Origin: Amia ocellicauda
Taxonomy: Eukaryota > Chordata > Actinopteri > Amiiformes > Amiidae
DNA: 64,000 nt
Direction of reading: 5' to 3'
Assembly: GCF_036373705.1 (NCBI RefSeq)
Contig: NC_089869.1
Coordinates: forward strand, 11,667,676-11,731,675
Shown piece by piece: positions 23,173 through 34,578 of the stretch. A program made the translations under genes and the position numbers. The notes under the pieces were generated by a model. The model had not been told where the DNA came from. It saw only the letters and a program-made list of their open reading frames with translations, and made no database searches. The number at the start of each line of letters is the position of its first letter. Position 1 is the first letter of the stretch.

Positions 23173-24316
23173 GTAATAGTCCTTAGCAGTACTGTCAGAT
23201 ATTTTGAATGATATAACAATCTGTTCAGACAATGAAGAGATACTCTTAACTGTGTGAAACAGTTACAACCAGCCCTTCTTTCCAGTGCAAACAATTTGAA
23301 CAAGATTTTCTAACTTGTATCGCACCAACCTGAGGGAATATATGAGTTGATGCATTAATAGTATCAATATTAACATAATGAAATTATTGTATGTGTTCCA
23401 TAAACCAAGAAAAGTAATAATTTCAAATGTTGTGACATTTTCTGTTATTGTGGTAAAATGCAAAGCCTTCTCAGGAATCTCTTTCTGTGATTTTTTTTTT
23501 TGATCAGGACATTCATTATATCTAAAGACTTTGAGAGATTCATAATTTGCAGGATCAGGAAGATGGATAGATGTGTTCTCTCTAAAGTTAGATGTTTAAA
23601 AAAATATTTTCCAATTTTGAAGATTTTATTAAAACAATCTTCAAATAAAATGTGGTTTGAGGGAAAAGTATTTTTCATCTGCAACGAAAGAGAAAGGAAA
23701 GTGACATGAGTTTGGTTCTGTCAATGTACGTTTTCCAGAACTGTTACAGGTAGGCCTAACTACAAATGAATAGCAACGTTTGTTAAAAGGTATGTTCCTG
23801 CTGAGATTCCCAATACAGTCACACAGTAGTGGTCAAACGTTTCAATAACCTCCTTCATTTCGTGACGCTCTCTGACCAGTGTTTAACTTAGGCCGATATG
23901 GAGCCTGTGTCACCAGTGTGACTAGAGGTGACTCCCTGGCCAGTGCAAGGGCAGGAAAGGAAAAAGAATAAGGTATGAACGTATGTATCAATGAAATATG
24001 TCCAGGTTTGGAGTTGCTGCTGCGGAGAATCTTAAATCACCACCTGAGCCCATGACTAATATGTGGTTAGGAAATTAATGAGTCACTTGTGTGTGTTGGG
24101 GATGGTGCAGTTAGTTTGCAGGATCTGATTTAGGGGAATTATAGATTTGGTGGTTGAAGGTTAATCCTGTGCGGGAACAGGGGGGCACTGTGAGTCGAGG
24201 AGCCAGTCATGGGGGGCAAAGAGATAAATTGGGGTGCCTGAGTTAGCGCCAGGGAGAAACCGTTTTAAGAGGGAGCGAGAACAGTGCTGCGCCTTATATA
24301 TATAAAGTCAGAGAAA
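23173..24316. other. Non-coding, no gene recognised
   Basis: AT-rich sequence. The frames at 23445-23709 overlap on both strands and have no recognised similarity. Confidence 0.5.
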
Positions 24317-25411
24317 TGCCACACCCTAGTGGGTGCTTAGGGGCCACTACGCTCCACGTCCACGCCACCTCCTTTGTTACATGAGGGAGGAGCTCGTCTA
24401 CCCACACCAATTCTCTCCCCAGGCAGGCTTTGCAGTTCCCCAAGACACTCCCACACAGGAATATCAAGGTTTATTAAATGGAATTCCATGCAGGGCACGA
24501 AGCCCGTCCTGGATGTCACAAGTCGTAAAGAATATGACATTACAATTCTATAGAAAACCTAGCTGTAACCGCCTTTAAACCTAGGGCGTATAAAACACCA
24601 AGAACCATACCCAAACATTACTATAAAAAAAAAAAAAACCTAAAAAGGAAACTAGTAAATAAAACCATTTCCATACAACAATACAAACAGACTAAGGCTC
24701 TAGTAAAACTTCTTCCTCTTCCTTCAACAGACACGAGGGACCTTGAGCCACACAGGGGAGTGGCGTTAACCTCTCCTCCTCTTCCCAGCAGCCTGACAGC
24801 GCCCCGCCGGCTAATCTGACACTGGAAGGCTAGAAACAAAAGATGATTAAAAGAGAACTTGCAAAGCCCTCTTATGCACAGTCAACAAAAACCCATGGAC
24901 TTAGCAGCTCGAAGCTCACACCATCAATGCTCTGGTGCAAAGGCCTTGGTGTAGATCATCACCGTCTCGGGGTTATGGATCTCTGTTTGCACTATTTACA
25001 ATCCACCAAGAAATAAAGAGTTCATCTGTGGCCACGGCCACGGTTCCCCCTCTGGATTTCTCCTGCCTCATTTCTGCTCCTAACCACCTCACAATGTCCT
25101 CAATCTGTTTTCCTCTCTGCTGATTGATCTCGCTCAGCTTAAATACTGAGATAGAGAGCCGGGGTGCAGGTGATGGTCATTAGGAAAGAGCGTGCAGGTT
25201 AGTCCAGGTGAGAATGTAGGTTGGAAACATGTAATACAGAAAACCAATAAACCAATTATACAAAAAAAGGGATAAAACAAATTAGAGAAGCAAGGAAACA
25301 AACTTCATCAGTGAAAAGAACAAAAATAAGTGCACACAACAATATAATTGAGTAAAATAAATACAATAATAAACCAATTAGTGATCAATTGCCTGTCATG
25401 CACCGCCCGTG
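24317..25411 (+). mobile_element. LTR-like element, 1.10 kb (member 2 of a pair)
   Basis: It is a diverged relative of 16797-18141 in the same orientation, from TGCCACACCCTAGTGGG to CGCCCGTGAC. AGAAA flanks it on both sides (24312-24316 and 25412-25416), a perfect 5-bp target duplication. No protein is encoded. The GCTTAAATACTGAGA segment near 25137 could be a TATA region if this is an LTR. Confidence 0.6.
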
Positions 25412-27544
25412 ACAGAAATACATCTGTTGCAGGAACACCGACTCCCTCTTATTACTTGTTGTGTTTGTCAGTGGTGAATCCAGTAGTGAAAAGCCTGAAA
25501 AGCTACAGTAGATTTAGGCTGGTTGTAGTTAGTTTGTTTATTTATCAATTCATTTATATGACTTACTTCCTAGCAGATGCCCTTACACACTATTTGTTTG
25601 AAAACCTAATTATGGTCACTTACTAATGAACGTTGTACAGCTTTCAAAACGGTCTATAGGTTTTAAAAATCACATTCTACTCAGACCCCTTTTGAAAACC
25701 AGTCTGGTAATGTGAGATCAAATCTAGCAATTCAAACCTATTTGAAACCTCTATTGCAGAGCCAGGTCACTATGTCACTGGGGAAGAAGGCAAAACTTTG
25801 AGATCATTATAGAGAGATGTGACATCCCATTACAGACTGTACAGTCTTGACTTCTGACTCTCCTTGAATGAAGAAATAAGCCCATGAAGCTAATAAAGAA
25901 GGACTGAAAACAGTGCTAATGTTGATTGCCTTTTGTCTATATATATATTTTTAAAATGTCCCACAGCATAATGAATCACATCCCCCGACAGCTGACAGCA
26001 CCTTTAAGCTTACAGATGGCCTGTATCATTACATCAGCTAAAAAAGATGGGGAGCTGTGGTTACTTTGGCACCCAATAGGAGGTAATGCCAACAATGTCA
26101 ACTAGAATATGTGATCATAACCATAGTATCACTTACATTGAAATCTATTCACAAAAGATTAACCAAACATTCAATGCCATAGTGAGGAAAAATGTCAATC
26201 AGGGCAAGAGTGTCTATGTGTCGGATTTAGGGGCAAATGGACTGTCTGCTGAAGATTCTGTTAACCCCTGGCTTTATCTGAATCCAGGCCTGATATTGGG
26301 GTGGTTACATGTGCCCCTGGACCCCTGAAAACATGCCCTTGTAGCCTGCAATCTTAATGTTAAATGCATTTATTATGGCTATATACCATGGGGGGCAAGA
26401 GGTGAAGGGCCAGTGAAGTTGATGTAAGTGGGTGGGTCAGTGCTAGCTGCTGTAGCACAACATCTTCTCTTGTGTAACATATCAGAGACTAACACAGGTG
26501 GATTCAAGTGCGTACTCAACCAAAAGAATAAGACAAAAGTACAAGGGGGAGATCTAGAAGGTGTCGTAAAGAACATGCCAGAGGAACATCCATTGGGCAG
26601 ACATGCAAAACCAAGAGATCCAAAGGGGAGGTGATAAGGAGAAAACAATAGATCAGGCACACTATTAGACAGGTGACAAACACAGACTGCTCATTAGTGG
26701 CTCTGTAAAGAAGACAGGACTTCACAGTGACTGAAGCACAAACAGGGGTTGAAGTGCAGGGCAGAGTGGAGTCAGTGGAGCTGGTAGGGACAGTTAGAAC
26801 CAATGAGAGCAGAGGGTTAGTAGGACAAATGCACATGGTGTGTAGGAATGTTAAATGAATAATTGCTTATTGACAGAGGGAGACTGTCGAGTATTCAGGT
26901 GATGAGGATGACCTCAAGTGGCGAACAGGGGAAGTGCAGTCATTCCCTCAATGACTCTCCCTTCTTTCCTCTGCTCTCCCCCACCACCACTAACCACATC
27001 CCACTTCAGTCATCTTCGGGTTGGCTGTTTCTGCCTCACCATCTTTCCCTTTTAAATTATGAACTATATTAAATTCCTTGAAAAGGCTTTGATTACATTC
27101 AATATTATGTTCAAACGATGCATCCTAACCATCCCCTAGTTCCTGACATTAGGTATATCAACATTATGGTTCTACATCTGACACATACAGACCCACCCTG
27201 CTGTCCTAGGTCTTTGTTTGATATTATAAAAACTATATATACACCTCTGCTGTGCCGCTCTGGTGTCCCGGGCTGTAGGCTCATCACTGCTCATCACTTA
27301 TGAGCTGCATTAAACAAAGCCTAGTGAAATAACTTGATTAAAATCTAATCATCTAATTAATTATCCAATTAAGTACACACAATTTACAGTTGAACAGTCA
27401 CACTTGTGTTTTCCACCTTTGTAAATGGTCAACACAAAACCTATTGAACAAGAAAAGGCCAGAAGAGAGTAACATGTTGGACCTCACATTTTATAAACTT
27501 ATATTTGGGCTTTTAAAATGACTGCTGCAAAATAGTGAAAGTAG
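25412..27544. other. Non-coding with a diverged repeat fragment
   Basis: No gene is recognised. About 26500-26950 resembles 43080-43520 in base composition and in the text GATGACCTCAAGTGGCGAACAG (26906) versus GACCTCTAGTGGCGAACAG (43490), so the two may be old members of one repeat family. The rest is AT-rich. Confidence 0.4.
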
Positions 27545-28740
27545 TTTAATGTCAGCATTATGTTGAATGAGGAAGAGGCTACTTTAAATGGAGTGGTTAT
27601 TGAGCTATACATATTGTTACGTCGCACATTACCCATACCTGGGCATGACTATCAGTTAATCAGGGAGCTTTCACCTGGCAGTGAATGCACAGAGAAAAAT
27701 CCTGCAGAGCTTTGTATGCCATTTAAGAAGGCTGTAGAAGATGTATATCCCCATTAGAATTTGGCTTCAAGTATCTGACAGTGTAATCCAACCCATCATG
27801 TTATATGGAAGTGAGATATGGGGTCCCGTCAGTGAACAGCATTACACCAAATGGGAAAAACAACCGGCAGAAACTCTACACATTGAATTCTGCAGAAATA
27901 TATTACAAGTACAATGCAAAACACCATACACTGGATGAAGGGCTGGATAAAGCCATTACCCACTGCTTTTTAAAACCCCAGACAATAGCATTGAAATTCT
28001 GGTCCCATCTAAAAAATAAACAATCCAGATTCACTCCATCACAAGGGTCTCCGATCCCAAGAGCTCAGAGCGCAAAAGAGTCCAATCAGGCAGCTGGTGC
28101 TGAAGCTGCCATCACTAACCTCAGCTAATACTGACCCACACTGCTCACACAAAACCAATCAGAGCTGACCACACTGTGACACACAGAGCCAATCAGAGCT
28201 GACCACACTGTGACACACAGAGCCAAATCAGAGCTGACCACACTGTGACACACAGAGCCAAATCAGAGCTGACCACACTGTGACACACATAGAAAACTCT
28301 TATCTGGAGTTCTGGAATAACTAAACTAAAGCTTGTAAAGTAAACTTGACTGCTATCGGGCCCTAAATGGAAATGACACCCTGGCCGATTATCTCTTCAC
28401 TGTCAGAGATACAAAGCACAGACATTTCCTGACCAAGTACAAGCTCAGTGACCACAGCCTGGCCATAAAAACAGGCCGACACAGACAGACCTGGCAGGCC
28501 AGAGAGGACCGGCACTGTGGTCACTGTGTGACAGGACAGGTGCAGACAGAGAAGCACTTTCTCCTGCACTGCTACAAAGATGCATCAATGAGGGAGACAT
28601 TTATCCAAAGAATCACCCATTCTTTCCCCAATTACCCAAAACTCACCCACACAGAGAAACAAAAACTTGCCCTGGGAGAAAAACACACAGCCCCATTAGT
28701 GGCAAAATATGCAGCTGCCTCCCCCAGCCTTAGGGACCCA
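27545..28740 (+). mobile_element. Non-LTR retrotransposon, ORF2 C-terminal remnant
   Basis: Frames at 27741-28128 and 28321-28740 read IPIRIWLQVSDSVIQPIMLY, SEIWGPVSEQHYTKWEKQ, IEFCRNILQVQ and then ADYLFTVRDTKHRHFLTKYK, CGHCVTGQVQTEKHFLLHC. This is the end of a LINE reverse transcriptase with its C-terminal CxHC finger, as in the LINE copies that are frequent in fish. Several frameshifts and an internal tandem repeat (28157-28290) show it is dead. The clade cannot be fixed from this piece. Confidence 0.72.
28157..28290 (+). repeat. 34-35-bp tandem repeat, about four units
   Basis: Units of AATCAGAGCTGACCACACTG + TGACACACAGAGCC are repeated in a row, differing by one A in the join. The array lies inside the LINE remnant and interrupts its reading frame. 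Confidence 0.93.
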
Positions 28741-28984
28741 CAGTGAGTGCTCGGCACAGTGCTGTGCAGGCAGACTGTGAAGCTGGAGATGTTCTTGATC
28801 CAGTGGAGTTCCAGTTCCAGTACGAGGGAGGCCCAGCTGTAGCAGAACCATCTGAAAGGAGCCGCCGAGGACGGACACTTGCTGGGACTGGTTGGAGCCC
28901 AAGGAGGACCTTGGTCGGCGAGCAGGCTACTGGAGAGGCAGCACACCCTGGATCCAGATCCTTGGACTACAGGCACTGGGTCTC

Positions 28985-29330
28985 AGCGAGAGGACCGCTG
29001 ACAAAATTGAGAAATTTTAACTTTAATTTCTACCGTAAGGAGATGGCACGAAACCTGGGTGTCATCTGTGATCATAATCTATCATTTGAATTACACATTC
29101 AGAATGTGTTGAGATCTTCCTCCCTCCAGCTTAGAAACATTGCTAGACTAAGACAATTCCTCTCGTTACAGGACACTGAGAAATTGATACACGCATTTGT
29201 TACATCTAGATTGGATTACTGTAATGCCATTCTGTCACGCAGCACTAACAGAGCTAACAGAGAACAGAACTTCAGTTAGTCCAAAATGCTGCTTCAAGAA
29301 TTCGAAATAATACAAAAAAACCTCCTTCCC
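28985..29330 (+). mobile_element. L2-like LINE reverse transcriptase fragment
   Basis: The frame gives ARNLGVICDHNLSFELHIQN, LRNIARLRQFLSLQDTEKLI and HAFVTSRLDYCNAILS. This is the conserved C-terminal part of L2/Rex-type reverse transcriptases. It breaks after a duplicated CTAACAGAG stretch near 29255 and is followed at once by Tc1 sequence. Confidence 0.75.
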
Positions 29331-29344
29331 TCAGCCAGGGCATT

Positions 29345-29876
29345 GAAAATGGGTCATGGATGGGTATTCCAGCATGACAATGACCCATAACACACAGCCA
29401 AGGCAACAAAGGAGTGGCTCAAGAAGAAGCACATTAAGGTCCTGGAGTGGCCTAGCCAGTCTCCAGACCTTAGTCCCATAGAACATCTGTGGAGGGAGCT
29501 GAAGGTTCGAGTTGCCAAACGTCAGCCTCGAAACCTTAATGACTTGGAGAGGATCTGCAAAGAGGAGTGGGACAAAATCCCTCCTGAGATGTGTGCAAAC
29601 CTGGTGGCCAACTACAAGAAACGTCTGACCTCTGCGATTGCCAACAAGGGTTTTGCCACCAAGTACTAAGTCGAAGGGGTCAAATACTTATTTCCCTCAT
29701 TAACATGCAAATCAATTGATAACTTTTTTGAAATGCGTTTTTCTTGATTGTTTTGTTGTTATTCTGTGTCTCACTGTTAAAATACACCTACCATTAAAAT
29801 TATAGACTGATCATTTCTTTGTCAGTGGGCAAACGTACAAAATCAGCAGGGGATCAAATACTTTTTCTCCTCACTG
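29345..29876 (+). mobile_element. Tc1-like element, 3' half with right terminal repeat
   Basis: Coding remnant to the TAA at 29667-29669 reads [38 protein letters not shown] and FATKY. These hold the second and third catalytic positions of the DDE transposase, with a stop after NDP. The right end CAGCAGGGGATCAAATACTTT...CACTG meets TA at 29877-29878. This terminal sequence is known from a widespread fish/amphibian Tc1 family. The left part is missing. Confidence 0.85.
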
Positions 29877-30599
29877 TAAATATATATATATATATAATTG
29901 TGTAGGCTATTGAAAGGGTCTTTGCTGCTTGAATGTTTAACTGCTACATACTGTAGAAATTATTGATGGTATATAATTAGAATTTAAGCACATTCCTCTA
30001 AAGGAAACATATTTGTGAGTGTTCCTTAATTAAAAAAACTCATTAACAGCTAGTTTAAGTCAAATACTTTACTTGCAAAATATTTCAGTGCAGGATAACA
30101 AAAATATATTATCTGTGCATTAATCAAATGTATTATCAAAATAGTAACTACAATTAAAATATAGTATCAGTGACAGTTGGCGATATTTGAAAAATGTCGG
30201 TGCATCGTTTTTGTTTCTGTTTTACTTCAACTTTAATTCAACTGGAGACCTGTATACAACATATTGGAAAAACTGTGGGTGTGTATAAAAGTGCTCTCTA
30301 ACCATAACTTGCATGGAACTACTTTTAAAAAGATTTTTTAAATCTGTTTTTCAGGAGTTTTAATATACAACCTTAGAAGTAATGTGTAGAAATTCTACAC
30401 AAAAAATGTGTTAATAGTACTAGTATGACACATTGTGTTATTTTCTACACAATATGTGCAGGTACTGTCTTTCTTCTAACGCATGACAATAAAGTAATTT
30501 CAGCCAAAAATACCAAGAAAGTGTAATTTAGTTGTTTTATTTTCTTCTCCCCAAGATTAATCATGTTATCCGTCATCTCTCTCTCTTTCTGTGGTTGTT
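29877..30599. other. AT-rich non-coding
   Basis: No gene is recognised. A short (TA)n run follows the Tc1 end. Confidence 0.5.
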
Positions 30600-30746
30600 T
30601 GCCTTTGTTGATTAAACTGATGTTGAAGGAATGTTGACAATTCGACATCGATTCCATTTGCAAATCCAACCAATTTTCAATGTATATTCAACGTTGAAAT
30701 ATGATGTTGAAACAACGTTGTTTCTAATGTATTTTGTCTGCTGGGT
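30600..30746 (+). mobile_element. End of a miniature DNA element abutting TTAA
   Basis: The text has ATTCAACGTTGAAATATGAT and CAACGTTGTTTC internal inverted motifs and ends TTTTGTCTGCTGGG, read inward CCCAGCAGACAAAA. These are typical of non-autonomous elements frequent in fish. It stops exactly at TTAA (30747-30750), the target-site form of Kolobok and piggyBac elements. I could not find the left end. Confidence 0.5.
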
Positions 30747-33064
30747 TAACAATTGTTAATGTTCCAATTTAATTGACAGTAGTTTAACACTTATCTCTTT
30801 AAAAGTTCAATCATTTAACTTCATTATTTCATTTCCTCAATTGCTTTAGAAAAATATCCGCATTATAACATTACACAAATACCAATCCAGAACACAATGC
30901 AACATTGATTTTCAAACTAAAAGACATGTATTTACAGCAGTCGGCAGAATTTACAGAGAAGTGCAGCGACTCTCACTGTCCCCCCTGTTGAACTTTGAAC
31001 TCTTGCAGCAGCTTCCCCAGATGTTGACCATCATGGAGTTTGACAGTGAAAGAAGCTGTTCACGTTATTACCCCATTATTTTGGAAAAAAGACTGATCTG
31101 TGTGAAAATATGTATCAGGGTTTTATAGTTTTTATGCAGATTCTCTTCATCATTTTGAAAGCAGTTTCACTGTTGTTGAAGATGTAAGATCACTGTTAGT
31201 ATATGACCAGGTCACAGCTATGCAGGCTTGTGATACAGTTATCAAGCTACGCTTTGCCAGAGGTGGGTTTCTGTCTGGTATTACAGAGGAATTACATTGT
31301 TTTTTGTTGTTGCGTATTTCTCTGTGTTGCCATAACTGTTTAAGTTAAGACTGACCTGCAACATGAATAAATCAATAAATAAATAATAATGGGCATAAAC
31401 AGCTTTGACAACACAGAGAAGCATGCAACACAATACAGATCATTCAGTGGCACTTTATGAGAGCGTACAGTTTCACAGGAGGTGATGAGCATTAATAATT
31501 AGAACTACAAAATGAAGACTTGCTGAATGTTAATAACATAGTCCAGATTGGAGCTAATCCCACCACCCGTGTGTGTGCTCGTATTTGAGTTAAATGTGTT
31601 GATTCTTGTATCAGACAGGTAATTCAGCTGTAACATCAGGTTTAAGGACACATCAACTGTAACACATCCATTGTAAACTGTTTTATAGTCTACAGCTATA
31701 TACACATAATATTTCAACATTAGATTTTAAAATAATTTCTCCACTTTAATTGTATGCTGAATAAACCTTCAAATTGTAACACTTTTAAATGTGTTACAGT
31801 CCTTAACCGTTTATTTACATTAACATTCAAGTAAAAAAAAAATGGTTTTCAACATTAATTATCATCGTTTACGGATAGTGTAATATGTTTTTACAGTTGT
31901 GAACACTGATTATACGGTAGTTTGTCATTAAAGAATGAGAAACGTATTTCAACCTTCATTATTACAGTTAATTCACATTGAAAACTACGGACATGTGTCC
32001 AGTGTAGCCTGTCTGTTCAGATAGTGTCTGAGCGGCAGGATGCTCAGGTGCAATTGAGCGCACAGTTTGCACACTTGTGTCCACGTTGTCACAGCGCTGC
32101 CAGGCCGCTGCTTTGTCACCGACCATCCTGCGACCTTGCACAGCGTCCTATACAGCCCACAGCACGAAAAGCATCTCAAACACAAGATCTGGACACACAG
32201 AAAAGTGTTCCCTCCAACATGTTTCCCTCATGTGGAAGGAGATGGGGGTTTAAATGACATGCTCTTTAGCATGTAGCAACAGCAAATGCACAGCCACACA
32301 ATGTGCTCGCAGTCTGAGCCTTCAGCCCATGACTCAGTTCAGATTGAGAAAATCCCATTGCGCATGCGTTTGGACCTCTATCTGCTTCTGTTTCAAATGC
32401 TGAACAAAGAGACACAGATTTAGTTTGCAAGTCTCCCAACTGCTATATGTTTGCATTACATATATAATTGTATATCGGAATGCAAAACACACAGCCGGTG
32501 TCGTCTCATTGCTTTCATGGAAACACGCTGCGGTTCAGTTCATATGGTTTCATGCCTAATTCGGATTAGTCCCTACGCGTCGCGCTCAGTTTCACAGCGC
32601 ATTGACAGCTGATGAGCGCAGCGCTGTCACTGCAGTCTGACACTGTGTTCACACTGCAGACTCGACCAATACAGTCACTGAAGACAAGTGTGCGCTGCTT
32701 CACTAGCACTCACTCGCCTCTGCGTTTTTCTGTGCACATGTGAGCGACATTCACCAGTGCATGTGCGCACATATGGCTGATAGACGTGACAGAGAGTGAA
32801 ATGAATACAGTCCAGTCGTCTGAGCTATACTGTCGGTGCCGGTATTTTATTTTGCGTGGCTTGAGATGCGTCACTCATGACGCGTTTCTCCGCCCAGGGC
32901 CGCTGCGCTCATATTGACAGACAGGCCGCATTGAACACTTTAAAACACGGGTGCAAGTTTACACCGGCCCAGCAGCGTCACATATTAGTTGAGGCGGCCC
33001 TGGGCCAGATGCGTCCTTTCCCCGAGACAGCGGAGGAGATCCGCGAGCGAACTGTGCCCCACAC

Positions 33065-33119
33065 GTCACCATGGCGACGTGAACGCTATGACGTCACACT
33101 GGGTCCCGATACATAAATA
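33065..33119 (+). promoter_or_regulatory. Core promoter of kinase copy 2: X-box, CRE, TATA
   Basis: X-box GTCACCATGGCGAC at 33065-33078, CRE TGACGTCA at 33089-33096 and CATAAATA at 33112-33119. All are unchanged from copy 1 although the surrounding block has diverged. Confidence 0.65.
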
Positions 33120-33225
33120 GCGCTGCTTGAGCCGAAGCATTCAGATCCTGAGCTCACCTGACAGAGTTGACGACCCACGACACGCCTTAGCGACCCGCCT
33201 GTTCTTGGACCATCTACCAGAGAAA

Positions 33226-34578
33226 ATGTTTTTTCAGGGGAGAATCCTGCCGCTAGTTTTTCCAGCAGCGCTGGTGCTTATGGGCTGGTATTGGTATAAG
33301 TCGCGCAAGAACAAGCCCGACCCCAGTACCGACACGGAGGAATGTGCTGGAGAGCAGCTGCAAAAAACACACAGCCCAGCGGCGGAGGAGGAGTTTGAAT
33401 ATCTGGAAGAAAATGAACATCAGGAGGTCGAGTTTGAACATCTGCAGAAGGAGCAGAATGAACACCTGGAGATGCAGGAGTTTGAGCAGCTGGAGAAGGA
33501 GATTGAAGACCTGGAGGAGTTTGAAGATCTGGAGAAGCGTCTCGAAGATGGTCTAGACCTCGATCTCCCACAGCCAGATGTGACGGGGCAATTTCATTGT
33601 TGTCTGGCGGAATTCAAATGTGTCGCTGTTCTAGGGCGCGGCGCATTTGGAAAGGTGCTGCTTGCCGAGTCGAGAAGAACGACCCAAAGATTTGCCCTCA
33701 AGGCCATTCAAAAAAGAGGGGCTGTTGACAGTCAAGATGTTGCAAGCCTCATGTGTGAGAGGAGCGTCTTGCAGACTGTGAGCAGCGTGCACCACCCTTT
33801 CTTGGTGAACTTCTACGGCTCCTTCCAGACTGAGGAGCACTTGGTCTTCATCATGGAGTACGTCGCAGGGGGAGACCTCACGCTGGACGGAGAAGCGATC
33901 TCAGAGCCCCGGGCTGTATTCAGTGCTGCTTGTGTGGTGTTGGGGGTGGATTTCCTTCACAGGCACAATATCGCACACAGGGATCTGAAGCTGCCCAACC
34001 TGCTGATGGACAGACGAGGCTTCGTGAAGATTGCAGACTTTGGTCTGTGCAAGGAAAATATGGGTGCAAGTGACCGGACAAGTTCATTATGCGGGACTCC
34101 TGACTTCCTTGCTCCAGAAGTCCTGTCGGAGGAGTCCTACACCCGTGCAGTTGATTGGTGGGCACTGGGGGTCCTGCTCTTTGAGATGATGGTGGGCGAT
34201 TGTCCTTTTACCGGAGTCAATGAGCGGGATCTGTACGAGAGTATCATGAATGATCCAGTGCCATTCCCCCAGCACCTGTCAAACGAAGCAGTCTCCGTTA
34301 TGACAAGGCTGATGAGCAAGAATCCTGCTTGGCGGCTCGGGGCCGGAGAGCGAGGCGCCCAAGAAGTGATGCAGCACGCCTTCTTCAGGAGCGTGGACTG
34401 GCCTGGGCTGGAGGCACAGAGGGTAACGCCTCCATTTGTGCCCACCGTCAGAGAGCACAAGGATGTGGGTGATGATTTAACATCTGAAGCCCCAGTCCTC
34501 AGTCTTTGCTCCAGGGTCCTCAGCCCGGAGGAGCAGGACTTGTTCCAGGAGTTTGACTCCGTCGCAGACTGGTATTAA
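33226..34578 (+). CDS. Membrane-anchored PKN-like kinase, copy 2 (diverged)
   Basis: The frame is an intact 450 residues with the same layout as copy 1 and all catalytic residues kept (Lys159, Glu178, Asp253, Asn258, Asp271). I count fifteen differences from copy 1: R66Q, R72H, E77Q, Y124H, E128A, D129E, V281A, F288L, A331V, V341M, D380E, H427L, G428C, F445S and R449W. Two fall in control motifs: F288L beside the activation-loop serine, and F445S in the hydrophobic motif, while R449W restores the tryptophan seen in PKN tails. The nearest downstream AATAAA is mutated and 116 bp of the 3' flank are lost, so transcripts may end at the later signal (35074-35079). The open frame suggests selection or recent duplication; sequence alone cannot say which. 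Confidence 0.85.
   Translation: MFFQGRILPLVFPAALVLMGWYWYKSRKNKPDPSTDTEECAGEQLQKTHSPAAEEEFEYLEENEHQEVEFEHLQKEQNEHLEMQEFEQLEKEIEDLEEFEDLEKRLEDGLDLDLPQPDVTGQFHCCLAEFKCVAVLGRGAFGKVLLAESRRTTQRFALKAIQKRGAVDSQDVASLMCERSVLQTVSSVHHPFLVNFYGSFQTEEHLVFIMEYVAGGDLTLDGEAISEPRAVFSAACVVLGVDFLHRHNIAHRDLKLPNLLMDRRGFVKIADFGLCKENMGASDRTSSLCGTPDFLAPEVLSEESYTRAVDWWALGVLLFEMMVGDCPFTGVNERDLYESIMNDPVPFPQHLSNEAVSVMTRLMSKNPAWRLGAGERGAQEVMQHAFFRSVDWPGLEAQRVTPPFVPTVREHKDVGDDLTSEAPVLSLCSRVLSPEEQDLFQEFDSVADWY

Noticed and set aside
28157..28290. Regular short repeats considered as a CRISPR array
   Set aside because: Units abut with no spacers, lie in a LINE remnant, and the genome is vertebrate.
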